In this document: in pieces, positions 36,306 through 44,000 of the stretch | Layout: each line of letters begins with the position of its first letter | How positions within the stretch are numbered: position 1 is the first letter of the stretch | From: Cellulomonas chitinilytica | GTDB taxonomy: Bacteria > Actinomycetota > Actinomycetes > Actinomycetales > Cellulomonadaceae | Reading direction: 5' to 3' | DNA: 64,000 nucleotides | NCBI RefSeq assembly: GCF_016862675.1 | Contig: NZ_BONK01000003.1 | Span: forward strand, 248,001 to 312,000 | Notes under the pieces: generated by a model | What the model saw: only the letters and a program-made list of their open reading frames with translations | Told to the model about the DNA's origin: nothing | Databases searched by the model: none | Translations under genes and position numbers: made by a program

Positions 36306-37894
36306 GGCGCGGGACCGGCACGCGCGCCGTCGTCGTCGGCGCCGGGGTGGCCGGCCTGGCGACGGCCGCCCTGCTCGCCCGGGACGGCTACGACGTGCAG
36401 GTGCTCGAGCAGCGCGCCGAGGTCGGCGGGCGGGCCGGGACCTGGGACTGCGCCGGGTTCCGCTTCGACACCGGACCGTCGTGGTACCTCATGCCCGAGG
36501 TCTTCGAGCACTTCTTCGCCCTGCTCGGCACCAGCGCCGACGCCGAGCTCGACCTGGTGCGCCTCGACCCCGCCTACCGCGCCTGGTTCGCGAGCGGCGC
36601 CGAGCCGCTCGAGCTGCACTCCGACGCCGACCGTTCCGTGGAGCTGTTCGAGGCGGTCGAACCCGGCGCCGGCGCGCGGCTGCGCCGGTACCTCGAGTCC
36701 GCGCGGATCACCACCGAGGTGGCCCTGGAGCACCTCCTGTACTCGACGTTCCAGTCGCTGCCCCGGCTCCTGTCGCCCGCGCTCCTGCGCCGGGCGGGTC
36801 GCCTGCTGCCGCTCGTCCTGCAGTCGCTCGACGGGTACGTGGCGCACCGGTTCCGGGACGAGCGGCTGCGCCGCGTGCTCGGCTACCCGGCCGTGTTCCT
36901 CGGCACGGCACCTGACCGGGCGCCCGCGCTCTACCACCTCATGAGCCACGCCGACCTGGCCGACGGCGTCCTGTACCCGCGTGGCGGCTTCGGCACCCTC
37001 GTCGACGCGCTGCGGCGGCTCGCCGAGCGCGAGGGTGCATCGGTCCGGACCGGCGCCCGGGTCGTGGGCATCCTGACCACGACGGCGCCCACGCCCCAGG
37101 TGAGCGGCGTGCAGGTCGTCGACGACGACGGCCACGAGCACGTGGTCGACGCGGACGTCGTCGTCGGCGCGGGCGACCTGCACCACCTCGAGACGGCGCT
37201 GCTGCCCCCGGACCTGCGCACCTACCCGGAACGGTGGTGGGCGAACCGCGACCCCGGCCCCGGTGCGGTCCTCGTCCACCTGGGCGTCCGCGGTCGTGTC
37301 CCCGAGCTCACCCACCACACCCTGGTCTTCGCCGCCGACTGGCGGGCCAACGTGGACGCGGTGTTCGGCCCGGGCCGGCGCGTGCCCGACGAGGCGTCCA
37401 TGTACGTGTGCGCCCCGTCGCGCACCGACCCCACCGTGGCGCCGCCCGACAGCGAGAACCTGTTCCTCCTGGTGCCCGTGCCGGCCGACGTCACGCTGGG
37501 CGGCGGCGGCGACCCCGTCGTCGAGCAGGTCGCGGACGCCGCGATCGACCTGCTCGCGCGCGTCGTCGGCATCCCCGACCTCGCCGAACGTGTCGTCGTG
37601 CGCCGCACCGTGGGCCCGGCGGACTTCGCCCGCGACCTGTCGTCCTGGTCGGGCGGCGCCCTCGGCCCCGCCCACGTGCTGCGCCAGAGCGCCTGGTGGC
37701 GCGGCCGCAACGCGTCCTCGAAGGTGCAGGGCCTGCTCTACGCCGGGGGCTCGACGATCCCCGGGGTCGGCCTGCCGATGTGCCTGATCAGCGCCGAGCT
37801 CGCGGTCAAGCGGCTGCGCGGCGACCGCTCGTCCGGGCCGCTCCCCGCACCGCTGGCCCCCACCCGCCCGGCGCCCGTCCGGGGGTCCCGATGA
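36302..37894 (+). CDS. crtI: Phytoene desaturase
   Basis: The 530-residue FAD enzyme has the N-terminal dinucleotide motif VVVGAGVAGLATAALLARDGYDV at about residues 9-31, followed by GGRAGTW and FRFDTGPSWYLMPEVFE. The C-terminal CrtI motif appears as LYAGGSTIPGVGLPMCLISAELA. It desaturates phytoene to lycopene. GTG at 36302 overlaps the crtB stop, and the stop overlaps the first cyclase gene. The proline-rich C-terminal tail (APLAPTRPAPVRG) is a small extension beyond the family core. Confidence 0.95.
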   Translation: MRRGTGTRAVVVGAGVAGLATAALLARDGYDVQVLEQRAEVGGRAGTWDCAGFRFDTGPSWYLMPEVFEHFFALLGTSADAELDLVRLDPAYRAWFASGAEPLELHSDADRSVELFEAVEPGAGARLRRYLESARITTEVALEHLLYSTFQSLPRLLSPALLRRAGRLLPLVLQSLDGYVAHRFRDERLRRVLGYPAVFLGTAPDRAPALYHLMSHADLADGVLYPRGGFGTLVDALRRLAEREGASVRTGARVVGILTTTAPTPQVSGVQVVDDDGHEHVVDADVVVGAGDLHHLETALLPPDLRTYPERWWANRDPGPGAVLVHLGVRGRVPELTHHTLVFAADWRANVDAVFGPGRRVPDEASMYVCAPSRTDPTVAPPDSENLFLLVPVPADVTLGGGGDPVVEQVADAAIDLLARVVGIPDLAERVVVRRTVGPADFARDLSSWSGGALGPAHVLRQSAWWRGRNASSKVQGLLYAGGSTIPGVGLPMCLISAELAVKRLRGDRSSGPLPAPLAPTRPAPVRGSR

Positions 37895-38217
37895 GGGGCT
37901 GGTACCTGGCGGCGCTGCTGGTGTCCCTGGCCGGCGTGGTGCTGCTCGACGCCCGGCACCGGCTGTTCGTCTGGGACAGCCCGCGCCGCGCGCTCACGGT
38001 CCTCGCCGTCGGCGTGACGCTGTTCCTGTGCTGGGACGCGGTCACGATCTCCCACGGCGCCGTCGCGCGGGGGCACGGCCGGGCCCTGCTGGGCGTCGAG
38101 GTCGCACCGCACCTGCCCGTCGAGGAGCTCGTGTTCGTGACGTTCCTCTCCTACCTGACGATGGTCGTGTTCACCGCCGCGCACCGGCTCGTCACCGCAC
38201 GTCGGGCGAGCTCGTGA
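37891..38217 (+). CDS. crtYe: Heterodimeric lycopene cyclase subunit, first
   Basis: The 108-residue membrane protein has about three hydrophobic helices and the cyclase-domain motif LPVEELVFVTFLSY (PVEE) near residues 74-87. Actinobacterial C50 pathways use two such small subunits encoded side by side. Together with the next gene it should cyclise the ends of the elongated carotenoid. ATG at 37891 overlaps crtI. Ring type (beta, gamma or epsilon) cannot be decided from sequence by eye. Confidence 0.88.
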   Translation: MRGWYLAALLVSLAGVVLLDARHRLFVWDSPRRALTVLAVGVTLFLCWDAVTISHGAVARGHGRALLGVEVAPHLPVEELVFVTFLSYLTMVVFTAAHRLVTARRASS

Positions 38218-38540
38218 CGTACGTGCAGCCCGGCCTCGTCGTCCTCGCCGCCGCCGCCGTGCTGGCCGTCGTCGGCGCCCGCGCGGCGCGCCTGCGGGGG
38301 ACGCCGTTCGGCGTGCCGGTCGTCGTCACGCTCGCCGTGCTGGTCGTGCTCACGGTCGTGTTCGACAGCGTGATGATCGGCGCCGACCTCTTCCGGTACG
38401 ACCCCGCGACGCTGCTCGGTGCCCAGGTGTGGCGCGCCCCCGTCGAGGACCTCGCGTGGCCCGTCGCTGCCGCGCTCGCCCTGCCGTCCGTCTGGGTGCT
38501 GCTCACCCCGGTGCGGGTCCGCGAGAAGGTCGACGCGTGA
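38214..38540 (+). CDS. crtYf: Heterodimeric lycopene cyclase subunit, second
   Basis: The 108-residue membrane protein has three predicted helices and the second cyclase motif APVEDLAWPVAAAL (PVED) near residues 76-89. It pairs with the preceding subunit. GTG at 38214 overlaps that gene by four bases, and its stop overlaps the prenyltransferase gene. Equal length of the two subunits (108 residues each) suggests origin by duplication of one domain. Confidence 0.88.
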   Translation: MTYVQPGLVVLAAAAVLAVVGARAARLRGTPFGVPVVVTLAVLVVLTVVFDSVMIGADLFRYDPATLLGAQVWRAPVEDLAWPVAAALALPSVWVLLTPVRVREKVDA

Positions 38541-39433
38541 CGACCGCGACCACCGCGCGACCCGGACCGCTCGCCGGGCTCGGCCAGGTGCTGCTCGCGT
38601 CGCGACCGCTGAGCTGGATCAACACCGCCTATCCGTTCGCCGTCGCGTACCTGCTCGCCGGGGGCGAGCCCGGCTGGCTGCTCGCCGTCGGCACGCTGTA
38701 CTTCCTCGTCCCGTACAACCTGCTGATGTACGGCCTGAACGACGTGTTCGACTACGCGTCCGACCTCGCCAACCCGCGCAAGGGCGGCATCGAGGGGGCC
38801 GTCCTGGACGACCGGTGGCACCGCGCGACCCTGTGGTCCGCGGTGGCGTCGAACGTGCCGTTCCTCGTCGTCCTGCTCGCCGCGGGCGGGCTCGCGTCGG
38901 GTGCCGTGCTCGCCGTGAGCGTGTTCGCCGTGGTCGCGTACTCCGCCCCCGGGCTGCGGTTCAAGGAGCGTCCGTTCCTCGACTCGGTCACGTCGAGCAC
39001 ACACTTCGTGAGTCCCGCCGTGCTCGGGATCGCCCTGGCCGGTGGCCGGTTCACCGCGCCCGTCGTCGCGACGCTGGCGGCGTTCTTCCTGTGGGGCGCC
39101 GCGTCGCACGCGTTCGGCGCCGTCCAGGACATCACGGCCGACCGCGGCGCGGGGATCGCGTCGATCGCGACCGCGCTGGGTGCTCGGCGCACCGTCCGCC
39201 TCGCGATGGGCGGGTACGCGGTGTCGGCCGTCCTCATGCTCACCGCGGGACCACCCGCCGCGCTCGCCGCCGTGGTGCCGCTCCCCTACCTGGCCTCGGT
39301 GGCGCCCTACCGGCACCTCGACGACACCGACTGCGAGCAGGCCCACCGCGGGTGGCGCCGGTTCCTCTGGCTCAACCTCGCCACCGGGTTCCTGCTCACG
39401 CAAGCCCTGATCGTCGCCGCGCTGCGCACGTGA
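38537..39433 (+). CDS. crtEb: Lycopene elongase, UbiA-family prenyltransferase
   Basis: The 298-residue UbiA-type membrane protein has about eight to nine helices. The prenyl-diphosphate-binding motif is NDVFDYASDLANPRKGG and the second is QDITADRGAGIASIAT. Members next to heterodimeric cyclases (CrtEb of Corynebacterium, CrtE2 of Micrococcus) add two C5 units to lycopene, giving C50 carotenoids. The gene order matches that of C. glutamicum. GTG at 38537 overlaps the cyclase stop. It ends the operon, ten bases from a convergent PAP2 gene. Confidence 0.9.
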   Translation: MTTATTARPGPLAGLGQVLLASRPLSWINTAYPFAVAYLLAGGEPGWLLAVGTLYFLVPYNLLMYGLNDVFDYASDLANPRKGGIEGAVLDDRWHRATLWSAVASNVPFLVVLLAAGGLASGAVLAVSVFAVVAYSAPGLRFKERPFLDSVTSSTHFVSPAVLGIALAGGRFTAPVVATLAAFFLWGAASHAFGAVQDITADRGAGIASIATALGARRTVRLAMGGYAVSAVLMLTAGPPAALAAVVPLPYLASVAPYRHLDDTDCEQAHRGWRRFLWLNLATGFLLTQALIVAALRT

Positions 39434-39443
39434 CGAACCAGCG

Positions 39444-40268
39444 TCAGCTCGCGGCGAGCGTCCGACCGTCGTCGACCTCGTCCAGCGGACGGCGCAGGTC
39501 GTGCACGGGGGCCTGGGTCGACGCGGGCGGCGGCCGGTGCGCCCGGGACGCGACGACCCAGCACGCCCCGACGAGCACCACGCCGGCCACGGCGTCGAGC
39601 ACCCAGTGGTTCGCTGTGAGCACCACGACCGACGTCGTCGTCGCGACGTAGCCGAACGCGAGCACCTTGAGCCACCACCGTCGCGCCAGCGCCGCGAGCA
39701 CGATGCTCACCCACAGCGCCCAGCCGACGTGCATGGACGGCATGGCCGCCACCTGGTTCGTCACCGAGCCCCCGCCCGCCGCGGCCTCGGCGGCCGACGG
39801 CCACCAGCCGTACTGCGAGGTCGCTGAGAGCGTGTCCACGTAGCCGCCGCCGACGAGGCGCGGCGGCGCGGTCGGGAAGAAGTAGTAGCCGAGCAGCGCG
39901 ACGAGCGTCGCCGCCATGAGCGCGGTCCGGGCGGGCCGGTACAGCACGGGGTGCTTCCGGTACAGCAGGACGAGGACGGCCGGCGTCACGACGAAGTGCA
40001 TCGTCGCGTACCAGTACGACGACGGGACCGCGAGCCACGTCACGGGCGTCACGATCGTGTTGAGCCACAGCTCGACGTCGAGGTGCAGGTCGCGCTCGAC
40101 GCGCAGCAGCTGGTCGGCGTGCTCGCGCGCCGCACCCCACTGCCCCCCGACGGCGAGCCGCGTGGCGCTGTACGCGACGTACAGGCCGACCACGAGCGCG
40201 AGCTCCCGCAGCGCGGCGGCCCGCGAGCGGGTGGTGGCGGGCCGATCGGCCTGGGTGGCGGTGACCAC
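39444..40268 (-). CDS. PAP2-superfamily membrane phosphatase
   Basis: The 274-residue protein has about six membrane helices and the PAP2/phosphatidic-acid-phosphatase C-terminal motifs: MPSMHVGWALW with the conserved SMH and ANHWVLDAVAG with the HxxxD histidine. The N-terminal KxxxxxxRP-like segment reads YRKHPVLYRPARTAL. The group includes inositol-phosphate transferase-like (AUR1-like) and lipid phosphatases, so the substrate is probably a lipid-linked phosphate. GTG at 40268 follows AAGGA at five bases. It converges with the carotenoid operon; a role in recycling isoprenoid phosphates is possible but unproved. Confidence 0.87.
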   Translation of the reverse strand: MVTATQADRPATTRSRAAALRELALVVGLYVAYSATRLAVGGQWGAAREHADQLLRVERDLHLDVELWLNTIVTPVTWLAVPSSYWYATMHFVVTPAVLVLLYRKHPVLYRPARTALMAATLVALLGYYFFPTAPPRLVGGGYVDTLSATSQYGWWPSAAEAAAGGGSVTNQVAAMPSMHVGWALWVSIVLAALARRWWLKVLAFGYVATTTSVVVLTANHWVLDAVAGVVLVGACWVVASRAHRPPPASTQAPVHDLRRPLDEVDDGRTLAAS

Positions 40269-40524
40269 GGACGTCCTTCGTCTGGTGACGGCGCCTGGCG
40301 GTCCGAGCAGCGCACCCCGGGGGCGAGGCGCAGCCGTCAGGCCCTTGTCGAGCGCGTGCGGCGAGACATGTTCTGACACATGTAGCCAGCAGGCTATCCG
40401 CAGGTCATGCGCTCGTGGTAGTCGCCGCACGGGGGACGTGAGCAACGCCGCATCCCGGTGCAGCCCTTGCGCCCGGCACCACGGCGGGTGCATACCTGGA
40501 CGGGACGTGCGGCGGGAGGTCGGC

Positions 40525-41100
40525 ATGGGCGGGGCGGCAGCGGTCGACGAACGCGTGACGCCGACGCGCCAGTGGGCGCTCGCCGCCGTCGGGGCCCTGG
40601 GGCTCGCCGTCTCCGCGGGCCTCGCCGCCTACGCGCGCGTGCACCCGGGGAACGGTGCGGCCCTGACGACGCTCGGGTTCAGCGGCATGCTGCAGATGAA
40701 GGCGTGGCTGACGACCGCCGCCGCGGTGCTCGTCGTCGTCCAGGTCCTCAGCGCCCTGGCCATGTGGGGACGCCTGCCCGGTGTCGACCCGTCCGCACGC
40801 TGGGTCTCCCCCGTGCACCGGTGGACCGGCACCGTCGCGTTCCTGCTCACCCTCCCCGTGATGTTCCACTGTGTCTGGTCGCTCGGGGTCACGGACGACG
40901 ACGCCCGCGTCGTCGTCCACGCCGTCGCCGGCTGCCTGCTGTACGGGGTGTTCGCCGCGAAGATGCTCGCCCTGCGGCTGCCGTCCCTGCCTCGTGGGAC
41001 GGTCCCGCTGCTCGGCGGCCTGCTGGCGGCGACGCTGCTCGTCGTCTGGTTCAGCTCGGCGCTGTGGTTCTTCACCCGCTCCGGGTACGCGCTGGTGTGA
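40525..41100 (+). CDS. DUF6529-like four-to-five-helix membrane protein
   Basis: The 191-residue protein has about five hydrophobic segments, with histidines within or near helices (SPVHRWTGTVAFLLTLPVMFHCVWSL and VVVHAVAGCLLYGVFAAKML). That layout recalls cytochrome b561-like domains that bind haem. I believe it corresponds to the uncharacterised DUF6529 family. ATG at 40525 follows GGGAGG at five bases. The next gene encodes a Rieske protein and the third a 31-residue membrane peptide, so a small membrane electron-transfer complex is the most economical idea. Confidence 0.8.
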   Translation: MGGAAAVDERVTPTRQWALAAVGALGLAVSAGLAAYARVHPGNGAALTTLGFSGMLQMKAWLTTAAAVLVVVQVLSALAMWGRLPGVDPSARWVSPVHRWTGTVAFLLTLPVMFHCVWSLGVTDDDARVVVHAVAGCLLYGVFAAKMLALRLPSLPRGTVPLLGGLLAATLLVVWFSSALWFFTRSGYALV

Positions 41101-41114
41101 GCAGGGAGGCGGAG

Positions 41115-41621
41115 ATGGACGACGACGCGCCCGGTCCGGGCCGGCGCGCGGTCCTCGAAGGGGCGGGGGTCGTGGTCGTGGCCGGCGTCGTGGGGTTCGT
41201 CGGGTTCCAGGCGATCGCGCCCGCGGCAGGGTCGGGGCCCGTCGGGTACCCGGGGTCGGACGACGGGGGCGGGGACGACGGGGGCAGCGACGACAGCGGA
41301 GGTGGCGGCGGTGACAGCTCAGGTCACGGTTCCGCCTCGGACCGCCTCGCGCCGCTCGACGACGTGCCCGACGGCGGCGGGCTCGTCCTCGCCGACCAGA
41401 AGGTCGTGCTCACGCGGGACGGCGCGACGGTGCACGCGTTCTCCGCGGTGTGCACCCACCAGGGGTGCCTCGTGCGGGACGTGCGCGGCGGCGAGATCCA
41501 CTGCCCGTGCCACGGCAGCGCGTTCGACGCGACGACCGGCGACGTGGTGCAGGGACCGGCGAGCACGCCTCTGCCGCCGGTGGCCGTCGAGGTGCGCGAC
41601 GGGGAGGTGGTGAGGACGTGA
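41115..41621 (+). CDS. Membrane-anchored Rieske [2Fe-2S] protein
   Basis: The 168-residue protein begins with a twin-arginine-like GRRAVLEG and one hydrophobic helix (about residues 15-35), followed by a long glycine/serine/aspartate-rich flexible linker (about 44-75) and a Rieske domain. Cluster ligands are C113 and H115 in CTHQGC and C130 and H133 in CPCHGS, with C118 and C132 able to form the usual disulfide. It probably works outside the membrane as an electron carrier with the preceding haem-like membrane protein. ATG at 41115 follows GGGAGGCGGAG. Confidence 0.92.
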   Translation: MDDDAPGPGRRAVLEGAGVVVVAGVVGFVGFQAIAPAAGSGPVGYPGSDDGGGDDGGSDDSGGGGGDSSGHGSASDRLAPLDDVPDGGGLVLADQKVVLTRDGATVHAFSAVCTHQGCLVRDVRGGEIHCPCHGSAFDATTGDVVQGPASTPLPPVAVEVRDGEVVRT

Positions 41622-41713
41622 GGCGGCGACTCGTCGACCGGCTGCCCACGCTGGTCTGGCTCGCGGGTGCGGGCCTCGTGCTCGGTGCGCTGGTCGCCGG
41701 GCTCCTCGTGTGA
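41618..41713 (+). CDS. 31-residue single-helix membrane peptide
   Basis: The GTG at 41618 overlaps the stop of the Rieske gene by four bases, and the frame continues for 31 codons. The product starts MRRRLVDRLPTLVWLAGAG and is followed by a hydrophobic stretch that ends in LLV, giving a single N-in, C-out membrane helix with a strongly basic N terminus. Such coupling and composition fit a small subunit of the Rieske/DUF6529 complex. Its shortness keeps confidence moderate. Confidence 0.6.
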   Translation: MRRRLVDRLPTLVWLAGAGLVLGALVAGLLV

Positions 41714-41719
41714 CGCCGG

Positions 41720-42391
41720 TCAGCCGCCGGCGCCGCGCCGGGCCACGAGCAGGTGGTGCGGGTGCACGCGGCCGGCGTCGAGCCGGTGGGCCTGCACGGA
41801 CAGGCCGAGGTCGGTCAGCCAGCCGGCGGTCGTCTCGGGCGGGACGAAGTCGAACGACGAACCCTCGGTGATGCGCAGCACCTTGACCGACAACGTCTCC
41901 TGGAACGCGTTCCAGCGGGCCTTCCACCGCGGCGTCGTGCCCATCTCCTTCACCACGAGCATCCCGCCCGGCGCGAGCCGGGACGCCGCCTCGGCGAGGA
42001 GCTGCCGTTGCGCGTCGGCCGGCAGGAGGTACAGCACGTCGACGACGACCACGGCGTCCCACGGTCCCGCCGGCACCTCCCCGTCGGGGGCGACCGCGAG
42101 CTCGAGCCGCTCCACCCCCTGGACGGCTGCACGGCCGTGCGCGATCTTGTCGGCGTCGATGTCGACCCCGAGCACCTCGCGGCCCGGCCCCGCCAGGGCC
42201 GCGTAGGCGCTGAACAGCCCGTGCCCGCAGCCGATCTCGAGGATGCGGCCGGTGGCCGGGAGCGCGGCGGCGATGGCCGGGAACGGTGCGCTGAACCAGC
42301 GGACCCGGGTGTGCACGCGGACGCCGAGCGGTGCGCCACGGAAGAGGGCGAGCGCCTGCCGTCCCGGTGCGTCCGGCCGTCGTGTCGTCAT
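41720..42391 (-). CDS. Class I SAM-dependent methyltransferase
   Basis: The 223-residue enzyme has the SAM motif ILEIGCGHGLFSAYAAL at about residues 50-66, followed by VLGVDIDADKI, WDAVVVVDVLYLLP and APGGMLVVKEMG. The methyl acceptor is unknown. The ATG at 42391 overlaps the ChbG/HpnK gene stop by four bases. It is the last of four minus-strand genes that look like a pathway for a modified lipid-linked sugar, so a sugar or lipid head group is a likely acceptor, which is an inference. Confidence 0.87.
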   Translation of the reverse strand: MTTRRPDAPGRQALALFRGAPLGVRVHTRVRWFSAPFPAIAAALPATGRILEIGCGHGLFSAYAALAGPGREVLGVDIDADKIAHGRAAVQGVERLELAVAPDGEVPAGPWDAVVVVDVLYLLPADAQRQLLAEAASRLAPGGMLVVKEMGTTPRWKARWNAFQETLSVKVLRITEGSSFDFVPPETTAGWLTDLGLSVQAHRLDAGRVHPHHLLVARRGAGG

Positions 42392-43239
42392 GTCGTCCTT
42401 CCGTCGGTCGGCCCGAGGTCCGTGAACCCGCCGAGCCTGTACCCCGCGGACTCGATCCGGCGGCGCACGGCCGGGTCCGTGAGCATGGCGAGCTCGTCGG
42501 CCCAGCGGTACGACCAGTCGAACGGTCCGAGGTCCGGGTCGTCCGGGACCGACGGGTGGGCGTTGATCTCGACGGAGGCCGCGCCGCGGCGGGCGACGGC
42601 GTCGAACGTGCGACCGAAGCGTGCGACGTCGAGCCTGCCCGCCTCGTCGAGCCCGGCGTAGTCGCCCGGCGACACGCGACCGGCGCGCTGCAGCGTCCGC
42701 GCCGTCCGGGCCGCCAGCACCGAGACGCCGAGCCCGAGGGGACCGTGCCGGTGGCTGCGCGGCAGGCGGACGGCCGCCACGCCCGCCGCGACGGCGAGCT
42801 CGGCGACGACCTTCCCCACCGTGGGCCACAGGTGCGTGTGCTGGTGCGTGTCGAGGTGCGTCACGGGCACGCCGATGCCACGCACCCGCTCGAGCTGGGC
42901 CGCCAGCTCGCGCCGGACGTCGTCGGGGTCGATGCGTCCGGCCAGTCCGCGGGCCACCACGGTCCGGTAGCTCAGGGGGAACCGGCCCGTCGCGTCGACG
43001 AGCGTCGGCACCTCACGCGCCGACAGCAGCGGCGGGTCCTCCCCCACGATCGCGAGATGCGCCCCGACCTCGAGCGCCGGCAGGTCCCGGAGCATCGCGG
43101 CCGCGTCGTCGAAGGCGCGACCGACCGCGAGCACCGACGTCGCCGTCACGACCCCGTCCACGTGCGCGCGCCGGACCGCCTCGTTCACGCCGACGGTCAG
43201 GCCCAGGTCGTCGGCGGTGACGATGAGCAGACGGGTCAC
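42388..43239 (-). CDS. ChbG/HpnK (YdjC)-family sugar deacetylase
   Basis: The 283-residue protein has the family metal/catalytic segments TADDLGLTVGVNEAV (D10, D11), GAHLAIVGE (H61) and THLDTHQHTHLWPT (H128, D130, H132, H134). YdjC-family enzymes remove N-acetyl groups: ChbG from chitooligosaccharides, HpnK from hopanoid glucosamine, and NaxD of Francisella from undecaprenyl-phosphate GalNAc. Being coupled by four-base overlaps to a GT2 transferase and a methyltransferase, it likely acts on a lipid-linked N-acetyl sugar. GTG at 43239 opens the first motif. Confidence 0.88.
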   Translation of the reverse strand: MTRLLIVTADDLGLTVGVNEAVRRAHVDGVVTATSVLAVGRAFDDAAAMLRDLPALEVGAHLAIVGEDPPLLSAREVPTLVDATGRFPLSYRTVVARGLAGRIDPDDVRRELAAQLERVRGIGVPVTHLDTHQHTHLWPTVGKVVAELAVAAGVAAVRLPRSHRHGPLGLGVSVLAARTARTLQRAGRVSPGDYAGLDEAGRLDVARFGRTFDAVARRGAASVEINAHPSVPDDPDLGPFDWSYRWADELAMLTDPAVRRRIESAGYRLGGFTDLGPTDGRTT

Positions 43240-44000
43240 GAGTGACCGCGCGCCACGACCGGCGAGATGCCCCGCAGGTCGCGACGGAGCTGGAACATCT
43301 CCCGCACCATCGCCCGGATGACCGCGACGGACGACAGCGTCGAGACGCCGCGCGTCCGCGGGAAGTAGTCGACCCCGATCTGCAGGATCTGGAACCCGGC
43401 CTTCTGCGTGCGGACGACGAGCTCCGCGTCGATGAACGAGCTCTCGCTCACGAGGCTCACGTGGTCGAGGACCTCGCGACGGCACAGCTTGAACGCGAAG
43501 TTGATGTCCCGCAGCCGCGTCCCGAACAGGAGCCGCACGAGGCCGTTGTAGAGGAACGAGTACACGGCCCGACGAGGTCCCTCGCCGGTCCGGTCCAGCC
43601 GGTAGGCGCTGATCATGTCCGCCTCGTACGTGCGCAGCACCCGCAGCGCCCGGGACACCTCGGTCATCTCGAACGGCAGGTCCGCGTCGGTGTAGAGGAC
43701 CACGTCGCCGGACGCCGTGGCGAAGCCGCTCTTGATGGAGCCGCCGAGCTTGCGGTTGCGCTCGTGGTGGACCACGACGACGTGGCGGTCCTCGGCGGCC
43801 AGCTCGTCCGCGATGGCGCCGGTCCGGTCCGTCGAGGCGTCGTCGACGACGACCAGCTCGTAGTCGAGGACCTGGCCGCTCGCGACGAGCTCCTCGCACT
43901 CGAGGCGCGCGGCGTCGATCGCGCGACGGATGTACAGCTCCTCGTTCCACATCGGGAAGAAGATCGACAGCCGCTTGAACGGCTCGTGGTGGACGGTCAC
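43236..44000 (-). CDS. Glycosyltransferase family 2, polyprenyl-phosphate type
   Basis: The 254-residue GT-A enzyme has FFPMWNEELYIRRAID, VVVDDASTDRTGAIADELA, VLYTDADLPFEM with the DxD-like metal motif, and INFAFKLCRREVLDHV. The pattern is closest to dolichol/undecaprenyl-phosphate glycosyltransferases, but no C-terminal membrane helices are seen. It would place a sugar on a lipid phosphate at the inner membrane face. GTG at 44000 overlaps the stop of the upstream membrane glycosyltransferase and its own stop overlaps the deacetylase gene, giving a coupled operon. Confidence 0.87.
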   Translation of the reverse strand: MTVHHEPFKRLSIFFPMWNEELYIRRAIDAARLECEELVASGQVLDYELVVVDDASTDRTGAIADELAAEDRHVVVVHHERNRKLGGSIKSGFATASGDVVLYTDADLPFEMTEVSRALRVLRTYEADMISAYRLDRTGEGPRRAVYSFLYNGLVRLLFGTRLRDINFAFKLCRREVLDHVSLVSESSFIDAELVVRTQKAGFQILQIGVDYFPRTRGVSTLSSVAVIRAMVREMFQLRRDLRGISPVVARGHS

